In this document: in pieces, positions 1 to 11,451 of the stretch
How the letters are laid out: every line of letters starts with the position of its first letter
Numbering within the stretch: position 1 is the stretch's first letter
Assembly (NCBI RefSeq): GCF_002355335.1
Contig: NZ_AP014946.1
Location: 124,001-188,000, forward strand
DNA length: 64,000 nt
Direction: 5' to 3'
DNA from: Variibacter gotjawalensis
GTDB taxonomy: Bacteria; Pseudomonadota; Alphaproteobacteria; Rhizobiales; Xanthobacteraceae
Program-made: the position numbers and the translations under genes
The notes under the pieces: model-generated
Database searches by the model: none
What the model saw: the letters and a program-made list of their open reading frames with translations, nothing else
What the model was told of the DNA's origin: nothing

Positions 1-299
1 GTTGCGTAAGCGGCAATCAATCCTCTTAGTGACTCCCCTAGACCAAGTGCCGCTTCTACATAACCGACGAACAGGATTCCGCGCTTTAAACCAGGAGAAG
101 CGATGCTGCTGGGCGAATTCACCGTTTGGCGCATTACCCGACGACGAATTCCATGCCGGGCTGTCGACCATCGTGCGACAAAACGGTCACTTGCTGCCCG
201 CACCGCATAACGCAACCCAAGCGCAGACCAGTCGTCACAGAATGTCCTGACCGCGCCCGTTACGCTATGAACAGTCTTCGAAAAAAAGGCGGCGATCAT
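1..299 (-). CDS. Glycosyltransferase, N-terminal part (cut by window edge)
   Basis: The minus-strand frame is open from a stop at 393-395 to the window edge. Possible ATG starts lie at 297-299 and 132-134; neither has a strong ribosome binding site. Near the edge the translation reads GILFVGYVEAALGLGESLRG. This matches the first strand and glycine-rich turn (GY-x-A-x-LG-x-GE) at the start of many GT4-type glycosyltransferase domains. The stretch between the two ATGs is Arg-rich and could be a linker or simply untranslated. The gene would follow rmd (448-1446) on the same strand, 149 bases downstream of it, so it would be the next gene of the rmd-gmd transcription unit. A role in O-antigen or exopolysaccharide assembly is inferred from this context. 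Sugar specificity cannot be told. Confidence 0.5.
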   Translation of the reverse strand, partial: MIAAFFSKTVHSVTGAVRTFCDDWSALGLRYAVRAASDRFVARWSTARHGIRRRVMRQTVNSPSSIASPGLKRGILFVGYVEAALGLGESLRGLIAAYA

Positions 300-447
300 G
301 ATCAGACGCTTCGCGCCAAAGACTGCGATGCTTGCGTGAAACGCATCAATCTGTTGTCCGCTTGCAGCGACGATATTTGGCTGCGCCAAACTTTAATGGG
401 TCGAGCTTCCCGCGCTCTTTGATCGGCGACATCTGTAGTGGCTGCAC

Positions 448-2604
<2,157 letters not shown>

Positions 2605-3486
2605 ATGAAGGGGATCATTCTCGCCGGGGGTACTGGGAGCCGACTGTATCCGTTGACGTTGGCCGTCTCAAAACAGGTGCTTCCGGTTTACGATAAACCA
2701 ATGATCTACTACCCGCTCAGTGTTTTGATGCTAGCGGGTATACGCGAGATTTTGGTCATCTCGACGCCACGCGATCTGCCGATATTTCAATCGCTGCTCG
2801 GAGACGGGACGGATTTCGGAGTGAGTTTCGAGTACGCCACTCAAGTGGCGCCTAACGGATTGGCCGAAGCATTCATTATCGGTCGTTCATTTGTAGGCAG
2901 CGATAACGTAGCGATGATTCTCGGCGACAACATTTTCCACGGCGCTGGTCTGTCGGACCTTTGCAAAGCCGCCTTCAACCGCCAACAAGGTGCCACCGTT
3001 TTCGCGTACCAAGTAGAAGATCCACAACGGTATGGCGTTGTAGTTTTCGACAAAAAAACCGGACGCGCGCTCGATATCGAAGAAAAGCCCGATCGGCCGC
3101 GATCAAACTGGGCAGTTACGGGATTGTATTTCTACGACGCAAAGGTCGTCGATATAGCCGCGCAGATTAGTCCATCAACGCGGGGCGAATTAGAGATCAC
3201 ATCGATCAACAAGGCATATCTCGAAGATGGCCGCTTGCATGTCGAACAGCTTGGACGCGGTTACGCATGGCTCGATACTGGCACGATTGATAGCCTTCAT
3301 GAGGCGTCTTCGTTCGTACAAACCATAGAACGTCGGCAGGGCATAAAGATCGCGTGTCCAGAAGAGATTGCTATGGAGTCTAATTGGATCACACCTGATG
3401 CGGTTCAAAATCGTGCCGGAAAGCTCGGCAGTAATGAATACGCTTCCTACCTCCGCCGACGCGCGTATGAGATGGCTGATCGCTAG
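2605..3486 (+). CDS. rfbA: Glucose-1-phosphate thymidylyltransferase
   Basis: 293 residues, the normal RmlA length. It catalyses dTTP + glucose-1-phosphate to dTDP-glucose, the first step of dTDP-L-rhamnose synthesis. The N-terminal nucleotide-binding signature [11 protein letters not shown] starts at residue 8, followed by the conserved [17 protein letters not shown] region, and LGDNIFHG holds the metal-binding Asp. ATG start at 2605. It is first gene of a four-gene operon rfbA-rfbC-rfbB-rfbD; the rfbC start codon follows its stop codon directly. End-product inhibition by dTDP-L-rhamnose is known for the family. Confidence 0.96.
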   Translation: MKGIILAGGTGSRLYPLTLAVSKQVLPVYDKPMIYYPLSVLMLAGIREILVISTPRDLPIFQSLLGDGTDFGVSFEYATQVAPNGLAEAFIIGRSFVGSDNVAMILGDNIFHGAGLSDLCKAAFNRQQGATVFAYQVEDPQRYGVVVFDKKTGRALDIEEKPDRPRSNWAVTGLYFYDAKVVDIAAQISPSTRGELEITSINKAYLEDGRLHVEQLGRGYAWLDTGTIDSLHEASSFVQTIERRQGIKIACPEEIAMESNWITPDAVQNRAGKLGSNEYASYLRRRAYEMADR

Positions 3487-4035
3487 ATGCATATTCGTCC
3501 TCTAGCGATTGAAGGCGTCTTTGAAATCTTACCTGAACGCATTGTCGACGCGCGAGGATTCTTCATGGAAAGCTATAGCGCTGCGCGCTTCGCGTCACTC
3601 GGACTCGATCTAGCATTTGTTCAAGATAATCAGTCTTTTTCAGTGGCCAAAGGCGTTCTGCGTGGCCTTCATTATCAGCTGCCGCCTCACGCTCAAGACA
3701 AGCTGGTTCGCGTGTTACGCGGCGCGATTTTCGATGTGGCCGTCGATATTCGCAAAAGCTCGGCGACACTCGGTAAATGGGTCGGCCTCGAACTTTCCGC
3801 AAAATCCGCGAACCAAATGCTGATTCCAAAAGGGTTCGCGCATGGATTTCTCACGTTAGAACCTGAAACAGAGGTCTTGTATAAAGTTACGGATGTCTAC
3901 GCGCCGACTGCCGATCGTTCGATCCGGTTTGACGATCCAACGGTCGCCATCCAATGGCCACACATCGAAGCAATTCAGCTTTCCGAAAAAGACCAAGCCG
4001 CGCCCTACCTCGCCGCCGCTGAAATATTCGCCTGA
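3487..4035 (+). CDS. rfbC: dTDP-4-dehydrorhamnose 3,5-epimerase
   Basis: 182-residue cupin-fold enzyme, the third chemical step of dTDP-L-rhamnose synthesis. It epimerises C3 and C5 of dTDP-4-keto-6-deoxyglucose without a cofactor. Catalytic residues are in place: His62 in RGLHYQ, Lys72 in QDKLVRV and Tyr132 in LYKVTDVY. The substrate-binding FFMESYS segment is at 25-31. The ATG abuts the rfbA stop, and the stop TGA shares one base with the rfbB ATG, so the operon is tightly coupled. Confidence 0.95.
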   Translation: MHIRPLAIEGVFEILPERIVDARGFFMESYSAARFASLGLDLAFVQDNQSFSVAKGVLRGLHYQLPPHAQDKLVRVLRGAIFDVAVDIRKSSATLGKWVGLELSAKSANQMLIPKGFAHGFLTLEPETEVLYKVTDVYAPTADRSIRFDDPTVAIQWPHIEAIQLSEKDQAAPYLAAAEIFA

Positions 4036-5102
4036 TGAGCACGAACTTTCTCGTTACCGGGGGAGCTGGGTTCATTGGTTCAGCGCTTTGCCGTCATCTC
4101 TGCACGAATGTCAAATATCAAGTAACCAACTTGGATAAGCTGACATACGCGGGAAATTTGCAGTCACTGCGCGGCGTCGAAAAACTGTCCAACTATCGGT
4201 TTGTGCAAGCTGACATTTGCGATGGCATCGCAGTTTCGAACGTTCTATTCGAAAACAACATTGATATCGTGATCCATCTCGCTGCTGAGAGTCATGTCGA
4301 CCGCTCGATTGATGGCCCTCAAAATTTTATTGAGACAAACGTCGTCGGAACATTTCGTTTGCTCAACGCATCACTCAATTATTGGCGTCAGCTCGGGGCT
4401 GAACAGCAAAAAACTTTCCGATTTCATCACGTATCGACTGACGAAGTTTTTGGCGACCTGCCCTTCGACAAAGGGATCTTCACCGAAGCGACAGCTTACG
4501 CCCCATCGTCGCCGTACTCAGCTTCTAAGGCCGCTTCAGATCACCTCGTAAGAGCCTGGTTCCACACCTATGGTTTGCCCGTGGTAATTTCAAATTCCTC
4601 AAATAATTTCGGTCCTTTTCACTTTCCCGAAAAGCTCATTCCTCTAACAATTTTGAACGCGCTCGAGGAAAAATTGCTGCCGGTGTACGGCACCGGCGCT
4701 AACGTTCGCGATTGGCTTTTTGTTGAAGATCATGCTCGGGCGCTTGAAGTCATCGCCACCAAAGGAAATGTCGGAGAGAGTTTCAACGTTGGTGGCAGTT
4801 CAGAACGAACCAACCTCGATGTTGTAAAATCGATCTGCGATACACTTGATCGATATCGGCCGCGAATGAACGGCGAAAGCTATCGTGACCTGATTTCATT
4901 TGTCGCCGATAGACCGGGACACGATCGTCGGTACGCAATTGACACGACGAAGATACATCGCGAACTTGGATGGGCACCGCGAGAAACGTTTGAAAGCGGT
5001 CTCGATCGAACAGTCGTTTGGTATCTTCAGAACGAACAGTGGTGGCGACCGATCCGACGTCATCTTTACGCCGGCCAGCGTTTAGGCGAGGCGACCCCGT
5101 GA
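4035..5102 (+). CDS. rfbB: dTDP-glucose 4,6-dehydratase
   Basis: 355-residue extended SDR that makes dTDP-4-keto-6-deoxy-D-glucose from dTDP-glucose with tightly bound NAD. The cofactor loop [10 protein letters not shown] starts at residue 9. The family signature STDEVFGDL supplies the catalytic Thr-Asp-Glu, and [12 protein letters not shown] supplies Tyr and Lys. It overlaps rfbC by one base at its start and rfbD by four bases (GTGA) at its end. Its A/T-rich codon choice (many AAA, TTT, GAA codons) is unlike the GC-rich genes right of about 16 kb. Confidence 0.96.
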   Translation: MSTNFLVTGGAGFIGSALCRHLCTNVKYQVTNLDKLTYAGNLQSLRGVEKLSNYRFVQADICDGIAVSNVLFENNIDIVIHLAAESHVDRSIDGPQNFIETNVVGTFRLLNASLNYWRQLGAEQQKTFRFHHVSTDEVFGDLPFDKGIFTEATAYAPSSPYSASKAASDHLVRAWFHTYGLPVVISNSSNNFGPFHFPEKLIPLTILNALEEKLLPVYGTGANVRDWLFVEDHARALEVIATKGNVGESFNVGGSSERTNLDVVKSICDTLDRYRPRMNGESYRDLISFVADRPGHDRRYAIDTTKIHRELGWAPRETFESGLDRTVVWYLQNEQWWRPIRRHLYAGQRLGEATP

Positions 5103-5977
5103 GGATCGTAGTCACAGGCCGCGAAGGACAGATCGTTCGCAGCTTATTGGAGTCCGCCGCCGGCTGGCCCGCAGTCACGATTGTTCCGATAGGTCGCCCG
5201 GACTTTGACCTGTCGCGCCCGGCTACGATCCGACGAAATATCTTCAAAGCAAAGCCTGACCTTGTCGTGTCCGCTGCAGCATACACCGGCGTCGATCGAG
5301 CTGAAAGTGAACGAGATTTGGCATTCGCCATCAACGCTACGGGCGCCGGAAAGATTGCTGCAGCAACGGCAGAAATTGGCATTCCCCTCATTCACATTTC
5401 TACCGACTATGTTTTCGACGGTAGCTCGAGTTTGCCGTACAGCGAGGAGGCTACTCGCCTGCCACAGAATGTCTATGGCGCGTCAAAACTAGCTGGCGAG
5501 CTAGCCGTCACTGCAGCAAATCCATTGACGATCATTTTACGAACGGCCTGGGTGTACAGTCCGTTCGGCGCTAACTTTGTAAAAACGATGTTACGGCTTG
5601 CAAAGGACCATGTCGAAGTTGATGTGGTCGCCGATCAATGGGGTAATCCTACCTCCGCCTTCGATATTGCAGAAGGTGTGCTGCGGATTTCAGATTTGAT
5701 CGCATCCCGCCAATTTGCGGCCTATGGCGCTTATCATCTCGCCGGCGCCGCGGAAACAAATTGGGCTGACTTTGCCAGAAGTGTATACGCGATAAGCAAA
5801 AGTCGCGGCGGCCCTTACGCGACTGTCAAGAACATCACAACCGGGCAATACAAAACTGTTGCCGCGCGTCCGTTGAATTCAAGATTGTCGACCGAAAAGT
5901 TTGCGCGAACGTTCGGTTGGTGCCCACCGGGCTTTCAGCAATCGATGCATCGAGTGATCGACCGCCTTGTCGGCTGA
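5099..5977 (+). CDS. rfbD: dTDP-4-dehydrorhamnose reductase
   Basis: 292 residues from a GTG at 5099 that overlaps the rfbB stop as GTGA. This start is chosen because the Rossmann strand [10 protein letters not shown] begins immediately after it, although the frame is open further upstream to 5018. The enzyme reduces dTDP-4-keto-L-rhamnose to dTDP-L-rhamnose, the last step of the pathway. The catalytic Tyr and Lys are in [10 protein letters not shown], and [10 protein letters not shown] is the typical RmlD segment. Last gene of rfbACBD; a hairpin terminator follows about 125 bases later. Confidence 0.93.
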   Translation: MRIVVTGREGQIVRSLLESAAGWPAVTIVPIGRPDFDLSRPATIRRNIFKAKPDLVVSAAAYTGVDRAESERDLAFAINATGAGKIAAATAEIGIPLIHISTDYVFDGSSSLPYSEEATRLPQNVYGASKLAGELAVTAANPLTIILRTAWVYSPFGANFVKTMLRLAKDHVEVDVVADQWGNPTSAFDIAEGVLRISDLIASRQFAAYGAYHLAGAAETNWADFARSVYAISKSRGGPYATVKNITTGQYKTVAARPLNSRLSTEKFARTFGWCPPGFQQSMHRVIDRLVG

Positions 5978-6100
5978 CATCAGACTCCTCGAGTGCAGAA
6001 CAGTACTGCACCATGAGGTTGATTGCATACGTTGCGCGAACAGAACCAGGCGCGCGTTCTGGTTTGGGGTGACGAAGTGACTTTCGTTTATGAGTGACGA

Positions 6101-6130
6101 AAAAACCCCCGACTTTCGCCGGGGGTTTTG
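6101..6130. terminator. Bidirectional Rho-independent terminator
   Basis: A run of five A (6101-6105), CCCCC, a loop of about ten bases, GGGGG, then TTTTG forms a symmetric A-stem-T structure. It can stop the rfb transcript on the plus strand and the porin transcript on the minus strand, which converge here. Confidence 0.8.
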
Positions 6131-6178
6131 TTTTGTCGCATCCCTGCGACCGCAACACTGCTCGAGGCAGCGGCCTTA

Positions 6179-7699
6179 TCAGGGCCAGAAGTTGCGGGTA
6201 GCGCGGAACGAACCCTGGAAGATGCCACGGTCCGAGGCAGCGAACGTTCCCGTCCCGTTGCCGCCTGCACCGATGGCGGTCCAGACGCCCGTGTGGTTCT
6301 GGTCAACCTTGGTGTAGAGAACTTCGACACCGAGATCGAGGTTGGCAACCGGCGACCAAACGGTGCGGGTACCGACCTGCCAGATGGCCACGTCAGGATT
6401 GCAGGCGCCGTTACCTGGCAGCTTGTTTCCAGCCAGCGCATACGAGTTGCAAACCGCAGCCGTAGCAGCACCATCATAGTTCAGCTTCAAGTAACCGCCG
6501 AACACCGAGGTACGGAGACCCGGGGTCCAGAAGTGCTGAGCAGCAACCGTGAACTGGTAGCCTTGGACCTTGTTGACGCGACCATCGAGACCGATAGCGC
6601 CGTCAGCCAGGAGAGCGGTGGTGTAGCGGCCACCTGCCGTGTTGGCATTGCCGCGAACCATCGAGACTGCATCGGTCGAGTACGACTTATACGGACCAAG
6701 GTAAGACGTAGCGCCATCGGCGTACGTACCTTGGACCCACAACTCGTCGCCCGGAGCGAACGGCAAGTTGAACTTCACGCCAGCGCCGATGGCATAGCCA
6801 GTGGCCGAACCGAAGTTGTTTGCCGGAACGTTGCAAGCGCCGTTACAGCCACCCGAAGCGTCGTGGATCGCGCCCATGATCTGGGCCGAACCCCACGGCT
6901 GATCGAGGCGAAGGTTTGCCACGATATCCGGATAGTTGATGTTGCGGTAGAAGCCGAAGTTCGGAGCACCAGCTGTTTCGATACCAGCTGTTGCCGAGCC
7001 GTTCTGGCCGAGCGTAGCGCCAGCCGTCGGGTTACCGGCAACGCCAGCAAAGACGAGACCCGTGCGGCGAAGCTGATTGTCTTCACCCGAGATCGTTGCC
7101 GAGAAGCCGCCACCGAACTGTGCGGTGTAGGCGACGAGCAAGTGGCCCGAACCCGTGACCGAACCAGCGTACATCGGCGTCGTATACGACAGAGCGCCGG
7201 CATAGAAGTCGAAGAACGATTGCGTCTTACCGACCGTGAACCCAGCGAACTGGATGAAGGCGCGGGAGAACTGAATCGTGCCACGGTATGCCGTGAACTG
7301 GCCCGTGTAACCGGTCAGGTCGGAGTTGATTTCCGGCCCGAAGCGGATGAACGAACGCAGTGTGCCGTATTCGGTCTGCGTGCGGGTGTCGAACGACAAT
7401 TCCGAACGGACGCGGTTGTTGTAGTTGGCAACGTCAGCCTTGTTGTCACGAGCGTTTGCGCCCGTCCAATACACGCCGTGCGAACCAGCCGAGTTGATGT
7501 TGTATTCCGCCCAGATGTAGCCACCAATCTTAATGCAGGTGTCCGTGCCCGGGATGTAGAAGAAGCCTGCGCCATAGGCCGAGCAAACCTTCACGTACTC
7601 AGCCGCACGGGCCTTTACGGGAAGATCGGCTGCCTGTGCTCCCGAAACCGCAGCAATGCCCGCTGCGCCTGCGAGAAGAAGGCCTTTCACCATCTTCAT
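6179..7699 (-). CDS. Outer-membrane porin, rhizobial porin family
   Basis: 506 residues with a clear Sec signal peptide (MKMVKGLLLAGAAGIAAVSG, cleavage after AQA near residue 23). The mature N-terminus ADLPVKA is typical of Hyphomicrobiales porins. Conserved features include CSAYGAGFFYIPGTDTCIKIGGY near the N-terminus, with two Cys that could pair, and repeated amphipathic strands ending in an aromatic residue (FWP), which favours BAM-dependent assembly. It forms general diffusion channels in the outer membrane. A strong GGAGG precedes the ATG at 7704-7708. Its codons are more GC-rich than those of the sugar genes on either side, so it looks like a native core gene beside acquired cassettes. 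It is transcribed toward the rfb operon, and a shared terminator lies at 6101-6130. Confidence 0.92.
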   Translation of the reverse strand: MKMVKGLLLAGAAGIAAVSGAQAADLPVKARAAEYVKVCSAYGAGFFYIPGTDTCIKIGGYIWAEYNINSAGSHGVYWTGANARDNKADVANYNNRVRSELSFDTRTQTEYGTLRSFIRFGPEINSDLTGYTGQFTAYRGTIQFSRAFIQFAGFTVGKTQSFFDFYAGALSYTTPMYAGSVTGSGHLLVAYTAQFGGGFSATISGEDNQLRRTGLVFAGVAGNPTAGATLGQNGSATAGIETAGAPNFGFYRNINYPDIVANLRLDQPWGSAQIMGAIHDASGGCNGACNVPANNFGSATGYAIGAGVKFNLPFAPGDELWVQGTYADGATSYLGPYKSYSTDAVSMVRGNANTAGGRYTTALLADGAIGLDGRVNKVQGYQFTVAAQHFWTPGLRTSVFGGYLKLNYDGAATAAVCNSYALAGNKLPGNGACNPDVAIWQVGTRTVWSPVANLDLGVEVLYTKVDQNHTGVWTAIGAGGNGTGTFAASDRGIFQGSFRATRNFWP

Positions 7700-8062
7700 T
7701 AGAACCTCCAGAGTTCGTACTTTTTTCCGAAAAAGGACCCGTCGCGACTGTTTTGCCCCCGACCCTTCCTCACGAAAAAAAACTACATCACGAAACCGTT
7801 TTCTCCCAGTCCGTAAAACGTCTGCGGGATCGATTGAGGAGTCGTGTGACTGAGTCGCAACACAAACAATTCATTCAGTGAAATCAGTTAGTTAACGCGC
7901 CTTTGGGTAAGTATCGCGCAGATTACTGGTGTGACATTCTCGCACCACCAAGTTACCGCGGCCAACGCTCGTCTACAAGGCGTGTTAGTTTGTAACAACG
8001 AGCCGAGTTAAAGACAGCGTGATTCCAGCCGAAGGTCGCACCGGCAAAAGTACGAAGCGAGC
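7700..8062. promoter_or_regulatory. Porin leader and recombinase upstream region, no gene
   Basis: This 363-base gap must hold the porin promoter and untranslated leader on the minus strand and the recombinase promoter on the plus strand. Near the porin start a short A/T hairpin (CTTTTTTCCGAAAAAGG at about 7720-7736) would lie in the mRNA leader. No coding frame with family resemblance was found. Confidence 0.4.
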
Positions 8063-8662
8063 ATGCGCATAGGTTATGCAAGGTCCTCACTGGCGGAAAC
8101 AAATTTCGAGCTGCAGCAGCAACTGCTGACGAAAGCAGGCTGCGAAAAAATTTTCGTTGACCGCTGTTACAGTCGCGACGTTCAACGTCCAGGTTTCGAA
8201 CAGGCAGTTGTTAGCGCTCGGGCAGGCGATGTGATCGTCGTGTGGAAACTCGATCGTTTAGCGATGTCGATAACGCATTGTGTTGAACTTTTGGCCTTCT
8301 TCAGGGGCAGACAGGTGGGCCTCGAAACCTTGATCGGCTGCATCGACACAGCCGGTGCGGACGCAGCGCTTATCCAACGCATCTTTTCAGATTTAGCCGA
8401 ACTTGATCGAGACCTCTTAGCTGATCGATCTACGTCCGAAGTCGTGGCTTGGAGAACTAAGCGGAGCCGCATTCAACGAGCCGACAAGCGTCTTCTCCGA
8501 AAGGAGCAGATTTTCGCTGCTATCGAGATGTTGATTGAGAAAAAACTTAGGCTTAATCAAGTGGCAGCCCAGCTTGGTGTCTCTCGAGCAACGTTGGCGC
8601 GGTATGTTGATGCCAAAGGAAATACTCTCACCGCAGCAAAAAAACTGCTGGCTGTCCGCTAG
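8063..8662 (+). CDS. Serine recombinase, resolvase/invertase family
   Basis: 199 residues, the size of Tn3-type resolvases and DNA invertases. The N-terminal MRIGYARSS places the expected nucleophile at Ser9 (the family usually reads YARVS). KLDRLAMS (62-69) matches the catalytic Arg motif KLDRLxRS, and DTAGADAALIQRIFSDLAELDRDL resembles the dimer helix. The C-terminal QVAAQLGVSRATLARYV is a helix-turn-helix. The family makes site-specific double-strand exchanges through a phosphoserine link. No transposase, inverted terminal repeats or obvious res/hix site lie next to it, so it may be a remnant of an element or a lone chromosomal recombinase. It sits between the porin and fcl, at a point where gene content looks assembled from separate pieces. 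Confidence 0.85.
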   Translation: MRIGYARSSLAETNFELQQQLLTKAGCEKIFVDRCYSRDVQRPGFEQAVVSARAGDVIVVWKLDRLAMSITHCVELLAFFRGRQVGLETLIGCIDTAGADAALIQRIFSDLAELDRDLLADRSTSEVVAWRTKRSRIQRADKRLLRKEQIFAAIEMLIEKKLRLNQVAAQLGVSRATLARYVDAKGNTLTAAKKLLAVR

Positions 8663-8906
8663 ACCGTTTCAGATAGCTCGGTTTCTCGCACGCCCGACGA
8701 TGCACTTTGTGTATCAGCGAGATTGCCTAAATCGCCTCATGATGGAGCCTACGCTTTCGGCAGTAGATCATCCGGATTCGGGCGGCAATTAACTAGATAT
8801 GCTCTGGCACAACGATTGCGGATCATCCGTTAGATCGCACTTCGAACGTTTGACCCGTTTCAAAACGGAGCATTCGTAGGGGCGCTAACTTACTGCGGAG
8901 TAACGC

Positions 8907-9263
8907 GTGCCATCCCAAACACTGTATCTGCTACGGCAATCGAAAGACGGCGCCACGAACGTCCTGACGATTTTTGCAAACTTGCAGCGCCTATTGCAGC
9001 ATGTTGAAGCGATAGATGGCGGCGTTCGATGTGCGGCGTTTGTCTCTGACGGCCGAAAGGTCAATCTGAACGTTGAGTGGATGGCAAAACCCGTCACGGC
9101 TGAAGTGGAAAGCAACGCGAGCTACCGCCGAACAGTCACCAAATTACTTCGCGATCACTTGAGAAAGCCTGGCACCGGTCTGCACGTAGACAAGCGACAG
9201 GTGGCATCGGCGTCCCTCGACCAGCTTATTTCGTCAATCCCACGCACCATGTTGTCCAAATGA
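8907..9263 (+). CDS. Hypothetical protein, 118 residues
   Basis: Not recognised as any family. A GTG start at 8907 has a well-placed GGAG (8896-8899). The protein is soluble and mixed alpha/beta in appearance, with no signal peptide or membrane segment. The middle (AAFVSDGRKVNLNVEWMAK) could be a beta hairpin. It lies 244 bases after the recombinase on the same strand, in a stretch with no other gene, so it may have arrived with it. It could also be a chance open frame; codon use is neither clearly native nor clearly random. Confidence 0.45.
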   Translation: MPSQTLYLLRQSKDGATNVLTIFANLQRLLQHVEAIDGGVRCAAFVSDGRKVNLNVEWMAKPVTAEVESNASYRRTVTKLLRDHLRKPGTGLHVDKRQVASASLDQLISSIPRTMLSK

Positions 9264-9364
9264 ATAAAGAATGGTTGCGATAGTCGCGTCCTAGGTCCGA
9301 TCCACTAGCCAGAACACCGCCAGCATGGTTCGTGCAGGCATTCGATTGAACCCTGGCCTGACAG

Positions 9365-10390
9365 CTATGCCCCGATCACGGCGTCTTGCTTAGCCCGCTT
9401 ATCTGAAGTCATCTGAGGTGCGACCGATTGACTAGGCGAGGTTGGATAACGGTTCAAAAAATCGTTGTATGCGTGGTGTAGACCGGTGCGCAGGTCAGTT
9501 TTTGCCGTCCAACCCAAGTTGTGAAGCCTACGGACGTCCAGCATCTTGCGTGGCGTACCATCCGGCTTGGTGTCGTCGAAGATAATCTTGCCTTTGAAGC
9601 CGACGGTATCGGAAACAAGGTGAGCAAGTTCGTGGATCGTTATATCGTGGCCCAACCCGACGTTCAATAAAGGCGCTGCATCCGGTGCGGTTAGTTTCGC
9701 GAACTGTTTCAGCGGAAGGTCGAGAAGAAACGCGATAGCGTTGCCCATGTCGGCGGAATACATGAACTCTCGTCGCGGATTTCCCGTACCCCAGACCGTC
9801 ACCGCATCCACCGACGACATACGTGCTTCGTGAAAGCGCCTGATCAGTGCAGGGAGCACATGCGAATGATCTGGATGATAGTTGTCGCCCGGGCCGTAAA
9901 GGTTCGTCGGCATCACTGCTAGGTAAGCTGTCTGATGCTGCCTATTGAAAGCCCAGCAAGCTTCAACGCCGGCAATCTTTGCGAGAGCATACGGTCGGTT
10001 TGTCGCCTCAAGCGGACCGGTCAGAAGATACTCTTCTTTGATCGGCTGAGCACAGTCGCGCGGATAAATACAGGATGATCCTAAGAAGATCATCCGCTTT
10101 ACACCAGAAGCATGAGCGGCTTCGAAGACACTCAGCTGAATAGCCAAATTCTCGTGCAGGAATTCGACTGGAAAGTTAGAGTTTGCCAGGATACCTCCAA
10201 CTCTTGCTGCGCTCATAACAACAAAATCTGGGCGCGCCGACATAAAAAAATCGCGCGTTGCCACTCGATCGCTAAGATCAAGTTCAGCGCGAGCTCGCGT
10301 TACAATTTCATACTTCCCGCTCGAAGCAAGCGCTTGGGTTGTGGCTGTGCCAACGAGCCCCCGATGTCCCGCTACAAACACCTTGATCAT
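9365..10390 (-). CDS. fcl: GDP-L-fucose synthase
   Basis: 341-residue bifunctional 3,5-epimerase/4-reductase that converts GDP-4-keto-6-deoxy-D-mannose to GDP-L-fucose with NADPH. The N-terminal GHRGLVGTA is the cofactor loop. GSSCIYPRDCAQPI contains the family Ser and Cys, YALAKIAG the Tyr/Lys pair, and PTNLYGPGDN is diagnostic. It is intact, unlike the decayed copy at 16944-17832. It needs the product of either Gmd encoded in this window. Only 11 bases separate its start from the stop of the upstream glycosyltransferase, so it is the distal gene of a three-gene minus-strand operon, 13818 down to 9365. The C-terminus carries about 15 extra residues beyond the conserved GW-x-KTDL region. Confidence 0.93.
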   Translation of the reverse strand: MIKVFVAGHRGLVGTATTQALASSGKYEIVTRARAELDLSDRVATRDFFMSARPDFVVMSAARVGGILANSNFPVEFLHENLAIQLSVFEAAHASGVKRMIFLGSSCIYPRDCAQPIKEEYLLTGPLEATNRPYALAKIAGVEACWAFNRQHQTAYLAVMPTNLYGPGDNYHPDHSHVLPALIRRFHEARMSSVDAVTVWGTGNPRREFMYSADMGNAIAFLLDLPLKQFAKLTAPDAAPLLNVGLGHDITIHELAHLVSDTVGFKGKIIFDDTKPDGTPRKMLDVRRLHNLGWTAKTDLRTGLHHAYNDFLNRYPTSPSQSVAPQMTSDKRAKQDAVIGA

Positions 10391-10401
10391 GATAAGCTCT
10401 T

Positions 10402-11451
10402 CTATGTTCTGTTTTGGACCAAAGTTCTAAACTTTGTCATCACTCTGCTAGCAACATGCCAAGTTGATGACTGCTGGCGGGAGTTGCCAATCCGCTCATA
10501 ATACGAACGGCTTGGTGTGGTTAAAAATTTGACAATAGCTTGTTCCAAATCAACCCATTTGGCTCGGCCTGCTGCCACGCTCTGACCTGCACACCGCCCT
10601 AACTCAACCGCCTTTGAAAAATCGAGAGGTTTTGGTGTTTTCTCGTCATATAGCAGGCCGTTGGTACCCGGTAGAATGTATTCGTTCATGGTGCCTTGGT
10701 TTGGAGCGACGACGCATTGACCACGGCTCATCGCTTCAAGGAATGATTGGCCTATTCCCTCTGCGAGACGAGGCGCGAAATAGATGTTGGCGCGCGAGAC
10801 GACAGCATCAAGCTCCGACTTTCGCTCGAACCACTGCGACATCGTGATATTGTGTTGCGAGATTTCTCTTGCGGTTGGCAGGGTGGCGTTAGGTGTCGTC
10901 GGGTCGGTGACGAAGTGCAAATGGAAGCTATCGAACCTGGTATTTCCGATCAGTCTTGCAACAGTAGCCCAAGGCAGTTCGCTCTCCCTCCGCAACCAAA
11001 AAAACCCATGCAAGCCTTCAGTCGGAATTGCTACCTGATCTTCATGCGGTGGAAAATATCGGGCGAAAAAGCTCGCAATTCCAAAGCCAAGTGTCAGCGA
11101 GTGAAGAGCGTTGGAAAAATTCAACACTTTAGCGCCTTCAAACGGTCGCCAAAATTCTGACAAGCTACCAGTCGCTCCGCGCCACTGGCCGAACTGATCA
11201 AGCATTGGAATGTATGTGACGTTTGGATGATCCAAACTGAAAATGGTCCCGCGTGGCGGACAGAAAGACTGGAACATCAGCACGACATCGTGCCCGCGAA
11301 CTTGCTCCCACTCAATCGCAGCCCCCCCCTGCCATGCTTCATCCCAGAACGGGACGACTTCATGGCCGTGCTTCCGCAAAAGGTCTGGCAGAAACGCCGT
11401 CGACTGCGTAATTTTGTGAAACGAATGATCGACGTAAGCGATCTTTGCCAA
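10402..11451 (-). CDS. Glycosyltransferase, GT4-like
   Basis: 349 residues. The C-terminal half has the GT-B donor-site pattern seen in GT4 enzymes (RLAEGIGQSFLEAMSRGQCVVAPNQG, with the E-x7-E glutamates roughly preserved), and there is no signal peptide. The start is a TTG directly after the TAG stop of the upstream gene. It is supported by a strong AAGGAGG six bases before it and by the sensible N-terminus AKIAYVDHSF. It presumably adds one sugar to a lipid-linked glycan at the cytoplasmic face of the inner membrane. Donor and acceptor are unknown; adjacency to fcl makes fucose a candidate only. Confidence 0.8.
   Translation of the reverse strand: MAKIAYVDHSFHKITQSTAFLPDLLRKHGHEVVPFWDEAWQGGAAIEWEQVRGHDVVLMFQSFCPPRGTIFSLDHPNVTYIPMLDQFGQWRGATGSLSEFWRPFEGAKVLNFSNALHSLTLGFGIASFFARYFPPHEDQVAIPTEGLHGFFWLRRESELPWATVARLIGNTRFDSFHLHFVTDPTTPNATLPTAREISQHNITMSQWFERKSELDAVVSRANIYFAPRLAEGIGQSFLEAMSRGQCVVAPNQGTMNEYILPGTNGLLYDEKTPKPLDFSKAVELGRCAGQSVAAGRAKWVDLEQAIVKFLTTPSRSYYERIGNSRQQSSTWHVASRVMTKFRTLVQNRT

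Noticed and set aside
6128-7702. 524-codon plus-strand open frame across the porin
   Set aside because: The minus strand encodes a complete porin with signal peptide and ribosome site; the plus-strand product has no recognisable features.
8063-8662. Prophage or integrative element integrase
   Set aside because: The protein is a short resolvase/invertase without a large C-terminal domain. No phage genes or attachment repeats were seen nearby.
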